Translations under genes and position numbers: made by a program
Assembly: GCA_964453155.1 (NCBI GenBank)
Contig: CAYVQU010000013.1
Coordinates: 1-52,539 of the forward strand
Origin: CAYVQU01 sp964453155
GTDB taxonomy: Bacteria > Chloroflexota > Anaerolineae > Anaerolineales > UBA11858
Reading direction: 5' to 3'
Length of the DNA: 52,539 bases
Shown here: positions 24,199 to 31,716 of the stretch, piece after piece
Layout of the letters: the number at the start of each line of letters is the position of its first letter
How positions within the stretch are numbered: position 1 is the stretch's first letter
The notes under the pieces: generated by a model
Databases searched by the model: none
Seen by the model: only the letters and a program-made list of their open reading frames with translations
What the model was told of the DNA's origin: nothing

Positions 24199-24534
24199 TT
24201 ATTCAACGGGATCGTAGCCCCCGGCATTAAACGGATTACACCGCAATACCCGCCAAGTCGCTAGCCAGCTCCCCTTGAGGGCCCCATATTTATAAATGGC
24301 TTGATAACCATAATGGGAACATGAAGGGTAAAACCGGCAAGTATTTTCTGGCAAGGCCTTTGAAACGCTGGCTTGATACAACCGAATCAGAGCCAGGAGG
24401 GGATAGCGGAATAAGTTTTTGAGGGTAGGGGGCAAATCACGCAGGCGCGGTTCAGAGCGATACAGATCATGATGATTCTGCTGCTCTTCGGGGGAATTGT
24501 CTTCTAAATTTTTCAAGTGGAACTCAGTGGACAT
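24199..24534 (-). CDS. yidD: membrane insertion efficiency factor YidD
   Basis: 111 residues. The YidD core (about residues 44-111) is unmistakable: LIRLYQASVSKAL, the three-Cys signature TCRFYPSCSHYGYQAI, GALKGSW, RVLRCNPFNAGGYDPV. The first 40 residues form an unusual charged extension (NSPEEQQNHHDLYRSEPR). The protein is a peripheral membrane factor helping YidC. Its ATG overlaps the rnpA stop (TAATG), so translation is coupled. Confidence 0.95.
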   Translation of the reverse strand: MSTEFHLKNLEDNSPEEQQNHHDLYRSEPRLRDLPPTLKNLFRYPLLALIRLYQASVSKALPENTCRFYPSCSHYGYQAIYKYGALKGSWLATWRVLRCNPFNAGGYDPVE

Positions 24535-24869
24535 TACCGATACAGGCCTGCACGTTGGAAAAGGTGGTTGACGGCTGATTTGATCTCAGCAAATTTGGCG
24601 GATGCAATCGGTTTGCGAGCGAGTAAGATAATATCCCAACCCGTCTGTAGGACCGGAATTTGAGGGCGGACGCTTTCACGTAAACGTCGTTTAGCCCGGT
24701 TGCGCCGGACCGCATTCCCTACCGATCGCCCGGCCGAAACGCCAAATCGAATTTTATCGCTTTCGTTAGGTTGTTTGATCAACACAACAAGCGGGTGGGC
24801 ATAAGATTTCCCTAAACGCCGCACCCGCTTGAAATCAGTTGACTTCGTCAGGCGAAATTTGCGCTGCAC
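24534..24869 (-). CDS. rnpA: ribonuclease P protein component
   Basis: 111 residues starting at GTG 24869. It begins RKFRLTKSTDFKRVRRLGKS, typical of RnpA, and carries the RNR-type motif SVGNAVRRNRAKRRLRE that contacts the RNA subunit, followed by the IILLARK strand. It assists RNase P in tRNA 5' maturation. It lies directly after rpmH (30 bp) and before yidD (overlap). Confidence 0.95.
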   Translation of the reverse strand: MQRKFRLTKSTDFKRVRRLGKSYAHPLVVLIKQPNESDKIRFGVSAGRSVGNAVRRNRAKRRLRESVRPQIPVLQTGWDIILLARKPIASAKFAEIKSAVNHLFQRAGLYR

Positions 24870-24899
24870 CCCAGGACCTCTGGAATGGACGCGACCCGA

Positions 24900-25079
24900 T
24901 TAGCTTTTCCAGTTGATCTTCTTGACGTGCTCGTTCATGCGGACGCCTAAGCGATGACGCCCCTTCAGACGGCGAGACTTGAGGACTCTGCGACCACCCG
25001 CAGTCTTCATGCGAGCGCGGAAACCGTGAACGCGGGCTCGACGGCGGATTTTTGGTTGATAAGTTCGTTTAGTAGACAT
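24900..25079 (-). CDS. rpmH: 50S ribosomal protein L34
   Basis: 59 residues. The L34 core STKRTYQPKIRRRARVHGF, with RMKTAGGRRVL and KSRRLKGRHRLGV, is complete. It is followed by an unusual C-terminal extension of 13 residues (RMNEHVKKINWKS); most L34 proteins end near residue 46. The gene is first in the rpmH-rnpA-yidD-lipoprotein-yidC-jag cluster. dnaA, usually divergent from rpmH, is not here. Confidence 0.93.
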   Translation of the reverse strand: MSTKRTYQPKIRRRARVHGFRARMKTAGGRRVLKSRRLKGRHRLGVRMNEHVKKINWKS

Positions 25080-25291
25080 TATTTACATCCTGTTTCTGAT
25101 TAAAATCTCAATTGAGATGATTTGGTCATTTGGGCCGAACGCCGAGCGATTATACCGTCAACTCCTCGATTTGGCAAACAAAAATTCTATGTTTTTCTCT
25201 AGGAAATTATTCGAAAATCATTCTCGATTACGCGTCAATACGATAAAATTAAAGTTTCAAATGTAATATAAAAATTACAATATCGTTGGGT

Positions 25292-25617
25292 AAGAGATCC
25301 GATCCAAGACGGGGCATCACGGCTCATACCATCAGGTTCAGATTGAGGGGGATGGCCAGCCCAATGATCATTCCAAGCCCGGAGATGAGCACGGTCAGCA
25401 TCTATCACCTCGCGGTCATGCGCCCATGTTTGGGGCCATCCTCGATTGTGAAATCGTTCTGGCCCGCGGGATGGGGTATGGGGCCTAACAGGGGGCTGAG
25501 CAAGCCGGTTTACAACCCAGCATTACCGATATTCCTGAAATCGAGCCTGCCACCCAAGCTGTCATAGCCGGCACGATCGTGGATCACAAAGAAAAACTAC
25601 ATAAGCTTGTAAACTGA
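25292..25617 (+). pseudogene. NifX/NifB-type cofactor-binding protein, broken
   Basis: Reading frame 1 from 25292 to TGA 25615-25617 gives a clear C-terminal half of the dinitrogenase iron-molybdenum cofactor biosynthesis family: SKTGHHGSYHQVQIEGDG, a His-rich loop with GDEHGQHLSPRGHAPMFG, ILDCEIVLARGMGYGA, then AEQAGLQPSITDIPEIE and IVDHKEKLH. An in-frame TAA at 25486-25488 replaces the usual Tyr codon after GMGYGA, and the N-terminal third with a start codon is missing (TAA at 25291). Family members bind metal clusters. It is a decayed gene; the region 25080-25291 upstream is AT-rich with no gene. Confidence 0.75.
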
Positions 25618-25639
25618 GATAACTGATAACTGTCAATTC

Positions 25640-26791
25640 TCATGGTTGGGGATGCTCCCCAAAAGTGACCGGTATCTCCAGGGACGAGTCACCCCGAACC
25701 ACTGCTAAATTGGCAGTATCACCTGGCGTGTAACTGTACAATACATTAATAAAGGGATGATCATCATCCAAAATCTGTTCACCCATTTGGGTGATAATGT
25801 CCCCTTCCTGCAGGCCAGCCCGGGCGGCCGGGCTGCGCGGGTTCACGTGGGAGATATAAACCCCGCCCTCAACTGGTAAGTTATAGCGGTGGGTGATCTG
25901 CGGCGTGAGCCACTGCCAGCGAATACCCAGGTAGGGATACGAAAAATAGCCCTTTTCGATGAGTTGGGTAGCCACCGCGTGGGCTTTGTTGACAGGGATG
26001 GCAAACCCAAGCCCTTCAGCCACCGCGCTGCCATAACCGCCGCCGCGCACAATCAGGGTATTGATACCGATGACTTCCCCGGCCAGGTTGACCAACGGTC
26101 CCCCGGAATTTCCCTGGTTGATGGCCGCATCGGTTTGGATCAGGCCTTCCATCTGGTAATTTTCGTTGACATCGATCATCCGCTCGGTGCCACTGACGAC
26201 CCCGACTGTAACGGTATTCTTGAAATCACCCAGGGGCGATCCAATCGCAATTACGGTCTCACCCGGACGCAGCGCGTCGGAATTTCCTAATTCGGCAACT
26301 GCCGATACTTCAGCCTCGATTTTGAGTACTGCCAGGTCTGAAAATACATCCGCTCCGATGATTTCGGCCGGAATTTCACGTCCATCCGCCAGAATGATGC
26401 CAACTTCGGACACATCCTCAATGACATGGTTATTGGTCAGCACATATCCATCCGCCGAGATGATCACCCCACTCCCGCTGACCGGAGAATCGGCAGTGCG
26501 CCCAAAGAATGTGTTTTGTCCTGGAACAATACCAACGACGGTAACGACCGCCGGGCCAATTTTTTCGACTGCTTCTGTGACGGCCGTATTAGTATCAATT
26601 GTTACGATCTGTGGGGGTAATTCTGCGGTTGGTTGGGGGGCCACAGTGGGAATACTGGCAGGTTCGACGGCCGCGATTTGTTCTTTCATCGCTGAATAGA
26701 CTGCCACCCCACCTGCCACGACACCACTTAAGGCCGCGACCGCCGCGACGATGACCACTAAACTGGCATAAAAAACGTGTTTCCAAGACAT
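25640..26791 (-). CDS. HtrA/DegP-type serine protease
   Basis: 383 residues. An N-terminal membrane anchor (FYASLVVIVAAVAALSGVVAGG) is followed by a trypsin-like domain with the catalytic triad His (VLTNNHVIE), Asp (SDLAVLKIE) and Ser (INQGNSGGP). One PDZ domain follows (about 290-380; SPAARAGLQEGDIITQMG). It acts outside the cytoplasmic membrane in quality control of envelope proteins. It is preceded by a perfect 33-nt dyad (26806-26838) that separates it from the zinc protease gene upstream. Confidence 0.93.
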   Translation of the reverse strand: MSWKHVFYASLVVIVAAVAALSGVVAGGVAVYSAMKEQIAAVEPASIPTVAPQPTAELPPQIVTIDTNTAVTEAVEKIGPAVVTVVGIVPGQNTFFGRTADSPVSGSGVIISADGYVLTNNHVIEDVSEVGIILADGREIPAEIIGADVFSDLAVLKIEAEVSAVAELGNSDALRPGETVIAIGSPLGDFKNTVTVGVVSGTERMIDVNENYQMEGLIQTDAAINQGNSGGPLVNLAGEVIGINTLIVRGGGYGSAVAEGLGFAIPVNKAHAVATQLIEKGYFSYPYLGIRWQWLTPQITHRYNLPVEGGVYISHVNPRSPAARAGLQEGDIITQMGEQILDDDHPFINVLYSYTPGDTANLAVVRGDSSLEIPVTFGEHPQP

Positions 26792-26805
26792 AGTAATTCC
26801 ATTTC

Positions 26806-26838
26806 AGACCTGGAAGGTTTGTCAAACCTTCCAGGTCT
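26806..26838. repeat. perfect 33-nt dyad
   Basis: AGACCTGGAAGGTTTG (26806-26821), one base, then its exact reverse complement to 26838. It lies between two minus-strand genes and could terminate the upstream one or bind a regulator; the sequence resembles a mobile palindromic repeat. Confidence 0.7.
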
Positions 26839-26849
26839 TTACGTTCAAA

Positions 26850-27545
26850 TTATCGTCGCCGACCTCCTACTCCGGCTACGAGCGAAGCCCAATAAAGTAA
26901 TTGTAGAACAGCCGTAAAGAGCGCGGCGACGTAAGTCAAGGCGGCCGCGTTCAAGACCGAATTGACCCCCCGCTGCTCATCCGACCCGGTAATCAGGCCC
27001 GAGTTGGCCAATAATTCTTTAGCGCGGGCAGAAGCATTCAACTCCACTGGCAAAGTGACCAAGGCGAATAAAGCGCCACCAGAGAAAACCGCGACACCCA
27101 ACCAGGCCAATTCCGTCATTCTGAGGAACAGCCCGATCATGATCAAAATCCAACCCAGGTAGGACCCGATATTGACCGCCGGCACCAGCATCGCCCTAAA
27201 TCGTAAGGGGAAGTAACCTTCCTGATCTTGAACGGCGTGGCCTAATTCGTGCGCCGCAATCGCCAGTGAAGCCACAGAGCTGCCCCCATACACCCCTTCA
27301 GACAGCCGTAAAACTTTCTTGCGAGGATCATAATGATCGGTCAAATTACCGCGGACGCCTTGTACTTCGACATCGTACAACCCGCCGTAGCGGATCAACC
27401 GTTCGGCAGCTTGGGCACCGCTGACGCGACTCCGAGATGGCACGCGACTCCACTTTTTATAGGTTGAGTTGACGTAGAATTGGGCCGCCATCATTATCAG
27501 AAATGCTGGTGCCATGAACAACCAATAAGTAGGATTGAAATACAT
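26850..27545 (-). CDS. YugP-like zinc membrane metalloprotease
   Basis: 231 residues of the neutral zinc metallopeptidase family PF04298. The HEXXH zinc site is AIAAHELGHAVQDQ (near residue 95). An N-terminal helix (WLFMAPAFLIMMAAQFYV) and three C-terminal membrane helices are present, and LPVELNASARAKELL is the family's conserved third-ligand segment. The active site should face the cytosol, next to the membrane. The gene is preceded by a long region of nested palindromes. Confidence 0.92.
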   Translation of the reverse strand: MYFNPTYWLFMAPAFLIMMAAQFYVNSTYKKWSRVPSRSRVSGAQAAERLIRYGGLYDVEVQGVRGNLTDHYDPRKKVLRLSEGVYGGSSVASLAIAAHELGHAVQDQEGYFPLRFRAMLVPAVNIGSYLGWILIMIGLFLRMTELAWLGVAVFSGGALFALVTLPVELNASARAKELLANSGLITGSDEQRGVNSVLNAAALTYVAALFTAVLQLLYWASLVAGVGGRRR

Positions 27546-27567
27546 TGATTTTCCTTTTCGCTTGTTA

Positions 27568-27652
27568 GTTTTGACATTTCAGGCGATTGCTCTAGAAAAC
27601 CACAATTCAATTAATCACTGATTTCTAGAGAGAAATCTCTAAATGTCAAAAC
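27568..27652. repeat. nested palindrome A
   Basis: Outer arms GTTTTGACATTT (27568-27579) and AAATGTCAAAAC (27641-27652) are perfect over 12 bp; inner arms CTCTAGAAA (27590-27598) and TTTCTAGAG (27622-27630) are perfect over 9 bp. Confidence 0.7.
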
Positions 27653-27669
27653 GGCCTAAAAACTTTTCA

Positions 27670-27790
27670 GGCTCTTTGAGTGATGTTGTTATTGTGCCAG
27701 TTCCCCGGATACTGTTAGCAATATAACCAGAGCAAAATTGCTAATCAGGAGTTTCCGGGGAACTTTCACCACTCAAAAGCTAACAGAGCC
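27670..27790. repeat. nested palindrome B
   Basis: Four nested perfect arm pairs: GGCTCT/AGAGCC (27670/27785), TTGAGTG/CACTCAA (27676/27770), AGTTCCCCGGA/TCCGGGGAACT (27699/27754) and TTAGCAAT/ATTGCTAA (27715/27737). The 121-bp unit could fold into one long interrupted hairpin. Confidence 0.75.
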
Positions 27791-27910
27791 ACTTTTCAGA
27801 GAAGTTTATCAGCCATCAATTGACCAATACCAGAAATTTTGTAGGTAATAACCCGCCATTTGGAGATAAGAATATCCAAATGTTTTCATTTTTCCCAGTC
27901 TCCAGTCTAT

Positions 27911-27985
27911 AGTAGTTTTCGGAAAGAATTTTGAAATGGAAAGCCCGTTCAAACCGAAAACTACTCAGGCGTGGCGGTAAATTTT
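27911..27985. repeat. dispersed hairpin repeat, copy 2
   Basis: AGTAGTTTTCGG (27911-27922) pairs perfectly with CCGAAAACTACT (27954-27965), followed by CAGGCGTGGCGGTAAAT. It matches copy 1 at 18641 in arm distance (55 bp) and in the 3' flank. Confidence 0.65.
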
Positions 27986-28019
27986 TCCAGTTATGTTTAA
28001 AACACAAACCGACACGCAC

Positions 28020-29636
28020 TTAGTCGCCAATCTTGTCCAATTCTTTCGCGTTTTGCTCCAACAAAATTTCGATGGCTTTTTCAAGCTGCACATCTCGGCC
28101 CGTTTGAATGTCTTCTTCATTGAGAATGATGATTTGATCAGGATCCATATCCAGGGCGTTGATATCATAACCATCGTCGATCGTCGTTTGGGGGATGCCG
28201 ATAATGGGGTAATCGGGGTCGAGGCCAATTTGGTGGATCAGGCGGCGTTCGGGGGTAACCCAACTGGCAATGGTGACCCGCACAGCCCCCTGGTTATTGC
28301 TCAATGGAATCCAGAATTGGACGGACCCTTTCCCAAAGGTAGTAGTTCCTACCAAGGGAGCCCGATCATGATCTTGGATCGCACCAGCCACGATTTCAGA
28401 CGCCGAGGCAGAACCATCATTCACGATAACCACCATGGGGATTTCGGTTGCCAGCCCGCGGCCTTTGGTTTCGTAGATCTCTTCTCTACCATCGCCAAAG
28501 ACTTCGTAAAAGATCACCTCGTCATCTAAAAATTCCGAGGCAATTTTGACCGCACTGTCTACGGCCCCACCGCCGTTGTAGCGTAAGTCCAAAATCAGTC
28601 CGATAGGTTTCTCTTTTTTCAACGCTTCGAGAGCTTCTTCAACCTCATCAGGGGTTTTATCGCCAAACAAGAACAGGCGTAAATAAGCGATATCGTTGTC
28701 CAGCATACGGCCATCGACACTTGGGACGGTAACCGAGGCCCGGGTCACATCGACCTCAAAGGGGGCCATCCCCTCCCGCCCGATGGTCATCGTGATGGTT
28801 GTTCCTGCCGGCCCAAGCACTTTTTGACGGACCAACTCTCCATCCATCCCGGTCAAATCTTCGCCATCAATGGCTAAAATTTTGTCACCCGGTTGTAGTC
28901 CAGATTTTTGAGCCGGTGAATCAGGGAACGGGGTAATGATAGTGAGAAAGTCTTTACTAATATCGACCCAGGCCCCAATTCCCTCATATTGTTCTTCACC
29001 TTTGTGGACGATGGTTGCTTCTTCGTAATCATTCGGGTTCATGTAGGCCGTGTGCGGATCACCGAGGGCATCCAACATACCAGTGATGGCCCCTTGGACC
29101 ACGATTTCATCATCGATGGAACTAGAAATTGCCCAAGTGCCCCAGAAAGGTTCAAATAATTCTTGAAATTCTTCCGGGGTACCACTCTTAGAGTTGAAAT
29201 CTGCCACTGCTGGGGATTCGATCGGCAAGGTGTCGGTGGGGATTTCTTTGGCGACCAAAACACCGTAAATGGCGCCAGCCATCAAAGCGTCATCATCCAC
29301 AGGTTGATCGACATAATGTTCATGAACGATATCCCAAGCCTCCCAGAAGGGCACAAATAATTCTTCTAGGTTTTTGGCTGGTTGTCCGATTTCAAGCTGG
29401 ACATCGCCCTCTGCCGGGGTGGTGCTGGCTTCCTCTTCCGGGGCGGTTGTAGGATCCTCGGTGGGTTTTTCAGGATCGGTGATATCGGAAATAATGGGTA
29501 TTTCTTCAACGGTTTCAGCAATATTGACTTTGTCGGAGAAAAACAGGTTACCAACGACCAATCCGGCTGAGAATAATCCCAGCATCAGCGTGCAGGCCAA
29601 TAAGATTCCGACAATGATAAGGACGACTTTTTTCAT
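28020..29636 (-). CDS. C-terminal processing protease (S41, CtpA-like)
   Basis: 538 residues. A membrane anchor (VVLIIVGILLACTLMLGLFS) is followed by an acidic Pro/Thr linker and two tandem copies of the S41 N-terminal helical unit (FWEAWDIVHEHYVDQPVDDD and FWGTWAISSSIDDEIVVQGA). A PDZ domain (about 225-310; GLQPGDKILAIDGEDL) and the S41 core come next. The catalytic Ser lies in NDGSASASEIV and the Lys in TTFGKGSVQ. It would trim or degrade exported proteins outside the membrane. The doubled N-terminal unit makes it longer than usual. The leader carries an imperfect hairpin (29655-29691). Confidence 0.92.
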   Translation of the reverse strand: MKKVVLIIVGILLACTLMLGLFSAGLVVGNLFFSDKVNIAETVEEIPIISDITDPEKPTEDPTTAPEEEASTTPAEGDVQLEIGQPAKNLEELFVPFWEAWDIVHEHYVDQPVDDDALMAGAIYGVLVAKEIPTDTLPIESPAVADFNSKSGTPEEFQELFEPFWGTWAISSSIDDEIVVQGAITGMLDALGDPHTAYMNPNDYEEATIVHKGEEQYEGIGAWVDISKDFLTIITPFPDSPAQKSGLQPGDKILAIDGEDLTGMDGELVRQKVLGPAGTTITMTIGREGMAPFEVDVTRASVTVPSVDGRMLDNDIAYLRLFLFGDKTPDEVEEALEALKKEKPIGLILDLRYNGGGAVDSAVKIASEFLDDEVIFYEVFGDGREEIYETKGRGLATEIPMVVIVNDGSASASEIVAGAIQDHDRAPLVGTTTFGKGSVQFWIPLSNNQGAVRVTIASWVTPERRLIHQIGLDPDYPIIGIPQTTIDDGYDINALDMDPDQIIILNEEDIQTGRDVQLEKAIEILLEQNAKELDKIGD

Positions 29637-29654
29637 GTGAACTCCTAAGAGAGG

Positions 29655-29691
29655 ATAGGATCATCTAACTTATAAATTAGATGGGTCCTAT
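29655..29691. repeat. imperfect hairpin in leader of CtpA-like gene
   Basis: ATAGGATCATCTAA (29655-29668) pairs with TTAGATGGGTCCTAT (29677-29691) with one bulge. It lies between the CoA-transferase stop and the protease start on the same strand. Confidence 0.4.
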
Positions 29692-29783
29692 TGATCTAAG
29701 ATTACCATTTCAAGATTAGAGAAAAGTAAAAGTTGTGCTAATTATTTGTTGAGAAGTTGTGAAGGAAGTATGAAGCTGGATTT

Positions 29784-30593
29784 TTAAAAAGCCGGTTCGG
29801 TTCTTAGCCAGTGATTGACATAATCTTTCCAGCTATCTGGATCGCTAACTTGCTCAGTATAGGTTAAGATGGCTTCCCCATCCAGCGCATATAACGGATG
29901 ACACGAGGTCGGAGCGGCCCCTTGGTTGGCGTGAACCAGGGCGGTTACCAAGGGGCCCGGGATATCAGCCTGAGTCAGTTCTGGGACAATTTCATCCGCC
30001 GTAATGATGACCTTGTCGGCTGTGAGGGCCAGCTCTTCGTCGATCCCTTTGTTTTTACCAATTTGGGCATTGCCATCAGGGTCGGCTCGCAGGGCATGAA
30101 TAACAGCAATATTGGGTTTGATTGCTGGAAAAGCCATTAATTCTTCCCCGGAATATGGATCGGTTACCGTTTTGACATCGGGGCGGAGTTTGGGGAGATC
30201 AGTGCCGATCCAACCCCGTCCGGGCATAAAACCGATCCCGGCCATTTGAGCTCGCAGGCCGAAGGCCAAACTGGCTTCCGTTTCCTCGCTGATCTGGATT
30301 TCACCGCGATTGGCGTGGTAAGTGAACATGGGGGCTAATCCGAAAACTTCTAGCCCAAAATAACACGAGCGGACGGTTGTGATCATCCCGGAACCGACCA
30401 GGAGATCACTCTCCAAGCTCGCCGTAAAGGCCAGGAGGGTGAGGTCTATTGGGTTATTGCTGTTTTTATGTCGGGTTAAAAGGGCTTTCACGAAAGCTAT
30501 TGGACGCCGGTACAGCGTCATCCCCCCTAAAGCTAAGATATCGCCATTTTGGACAAGTTCAGTAGCGTTTTCAAGAGAAGTTAGTTTACTCAT
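29784..30593 (-). CDS. CoA-transferase alpha subunit (GctA-like)
   Basis: 269 residues of CoA-transferase family I, alpha type: the GDILALGGMTLYRRPIAFV start and the middle FMPGRGWIGTDLPKLRPD resemble glutaconate/acetate CoA-transferase subunit A. In this family the catalytic Glu lies in the beta subunit, which should be next door but is absent; the following gene is the CtpA-like protease. The alpha subunit must therefore pair with a beta encoded elsewhere or be an orphan. Its start overlaps the small membrane protein gene (30586-30834) by 8 bp, so the two are translationally coupled. Confidence 0.85.
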   Translation of the reverse strand: MSKLTSLENATELVQNGDILALGGMTLYRRPIAFVKALLTRHKNSNNPIDLTLLAFTASLESDLLVGSGMITTVRSCYFGLEVFGLAPMFTYHANRGEIQISEETEASLAFGLRAQMAGIGFMPGRGWIGTDLPKLRPDVKTVTDPYSGEELMAFPAIKPNIAVIHALRADPDGNAQIGKNKGIDEELALTADKVIITADEIVPELTQADIPGPLVTALVHANQGAAPTSCHPLYALDGEAILTYTEQVSDPDSWKDYVNHWLRTEPAF

Positions 30594-30834
30594 CTGCTGC
30601 TGGGTCCTGGGTGGATCTATTTTCTTGGAGCGCGGCCACCTGATTGGCGAGGGTTTCCAGGTTGTTATCTTCCTCTTGCCAGGGATTTCTGGCTCGTCTG
30701 GTTGCGCGCCGAATTAAATCGATTTCCCCGCCTTCCATTTTGCGACGCTTGACAGCCGCATAGATGGCAAAATTAAATCCTACCACCAGAATTAGGGTTA
30801 CAGAAATAATTAGAGTAGCTTTGGCATAATCCAT
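30586..30834 (-). CDS. small single-span membrane protein
   Basis: 82 residues: one N-terminal helix (ATLIISVTLILVVGFNFAIYAAV), then a positively charged cytosolic stretch (KRRKMEGG, RRATRRARNPWQ) and a helical acidic tail with LETLANQVAALQEN. It is not a recognised family. It lies 6 bp after the HAD gene and overlaps the CoA-transferase gene, so it belongs to the same transcript. Confidence 0.7.
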   Translation of the reverse strand: MDYAKATLIISVTLILVVGFNFAIYAAVKRRKMEGGEIDLIRRATRRARNPWQEEDNNLETLANQVAALQENRSTQDPAADE

Positions 30835-30840
30835 AAATTT

Positions 30841-31482
30841 TTACTCCCAAAATTCGGGCACATATTGGGGGAGATCGTGGAGGTCGACCAGGGTGCGGTT
30901 GGCGGTCGGATCGTGGCTGTTTTGACCGACTAAAACGGTAAAGAATCCCAGTTCTTTGGCCGGAGCTAAGTTGCGAGGCGAATCATCCAGAAAAGCACAA
31001 TTTTCGGGGGAGGGATTCCCGGCTCGTTCCAGCGCAAAATGATAGGACTCCACCTGCGGTTTGACCCACGGTTCCATTTCCCAGACATCGATCATTCCTT
31101 CAAAACAATCTTGAATTCCGAGGAGATCCATAACCCGATTGGCGTGGGGCGCATCAGAATTGGTAAATATCCACCGGCGATGCGGAATACTTAGCAGCAT
31201 TGTCCGTAAGTTGGGATCAGGTTCTAGATATTCTGTGAGTGGCAGGTCGTGGACAAAATTAAGGTAATGAACCGGATCGACAGCATAGTTCATCTGGAGA
31301 CCACGCAGAGTGGTACCGTGGTTGACGAAAAAACTTTGTCGGATTTGTGGAATTTCTTGGGGATCGAATTTCATAACTTGCAGCAGGTACAAGTCGATGC
31401 GTTCGCGAATAGCCTGCCACAGACCACAAGTTTCAGGATAAAGGGTTGAATCCAAATCAAAGAAGATGGTGTCAAAATTCAT
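30841..31482 (-). CDS. HAD phosphatase, pyrimidine 5'-nucleotidase type
   Basis: 213 residues of the HAD superfamily, SDT1/PHM8-like. Motif I is FFDLDSTLYP with the nucleophile Asp, motif II WIFTNSDAPHANRVM, motif III Lys in EPWVKPQVESYHFAL, and motif IV CAFLDDSPRNL. The cap is the C1 helical bundle. It would dephosphorylate a small molecule such as a pyrimidine nucleotide. A TATAAT box lies 6 nt before the ATG, so the mRNA should be leaderless. It heads a three-gene unit with the small membrane protein and the CoA-transferase. Confidence 0.9.
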   Translation of the reverse strand: MNFDTIFFDLDSTLYPETCGLWQAIRERIDLYLLQVMKFDPQEIPQIRQSFFVNHGTTLRGLQMNYAVDPVHYLNFVHDLPLTEYLEPDPNLRTMLLSIPHRRWIFTNSDAPHANRVMDLLGIQDCFEGMIDVWEMEPWVKPQVESYHFALERAGNPSPENCAFLDDSPRNLAPAKELGFFTVLVGQNSHDPTANRTLVDLHDLPQYVPEFWE

Positions 31483-31488
31483 TGGCGT

Positions 31489-31494
31489 ATTATA
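31489..31494 (-). promoter_or_regulatory. -10 box of HAD operon
   Basis: TATAAT (31494-31489) with 6 nt to the ATG at 31482; the surrounding AGGTATAAT-ACGCCA is almost the same as at the kinase operon (21340). Confidence 0.5.
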
Positions 31495-31704
31495 CCTGTG
31501 GGATCGCGTTTGTGTTCAAGCTGGTCAGATGAGTTACGGGAATAAAGCCAGAATGCCCTCGCCAGTGACTGGGGGGAATGATATTCAGATGTTTGGGGCC
31601 AGCAGCCCGAATACAGTTTTTTTTCTTAGGTAGAAGTCCCGGCCTGGGGTTGGAACTTCTGCACTTAATACGAAGTTAATACCATTACTCAAGTCCTAGT
31701 AAAG

Positions 31705-31710
31705 TATAAT
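31705..31710 (+). promoter_or_regulatory. -10 box of mutL
   Basis: TATAAT with 6 nt to the mutL ATG; transcription would begin at the A of the start codon. The stretch 31483-31704 has no gene; it holds AGAAGT/ACTTCT arms near 31630-31660. Confidence 0.5.
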
Positions 31711-31716
31711 AAACTC

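Noticed and set aside
25080..25291. oriC with DnaA boxes
   Set aside because: AT-rich, but no TTATNCACA match seen; I list it only as a gene-free stretch.
25486..25488. Recoded stop (selenocysteine or pyrrolysine) in the NifX-like frame
   Set aside because: The codon is TAA, which is not used for Sec or Pyl, and the start is also missing, so decay is simpler.
25286..25567. 93-codon plus-strand frame in another phase
   Set aside because: It is a shadow of the NifX-like pseudogene, whose family-matching phase is 25292-25617.
25840..25870. TTCACGTGGGA in htrA as a parS site
   Set aside because: Only half of the TGTTTCACGTGAAACA dyad matches; no other candidate near parAB.
26166..26699. 177-codon antisense frame over the htrA gene
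   Set aside because: Low-complexity Ser/Thr/Ile mirror of GC-biased htrA codons; no family.
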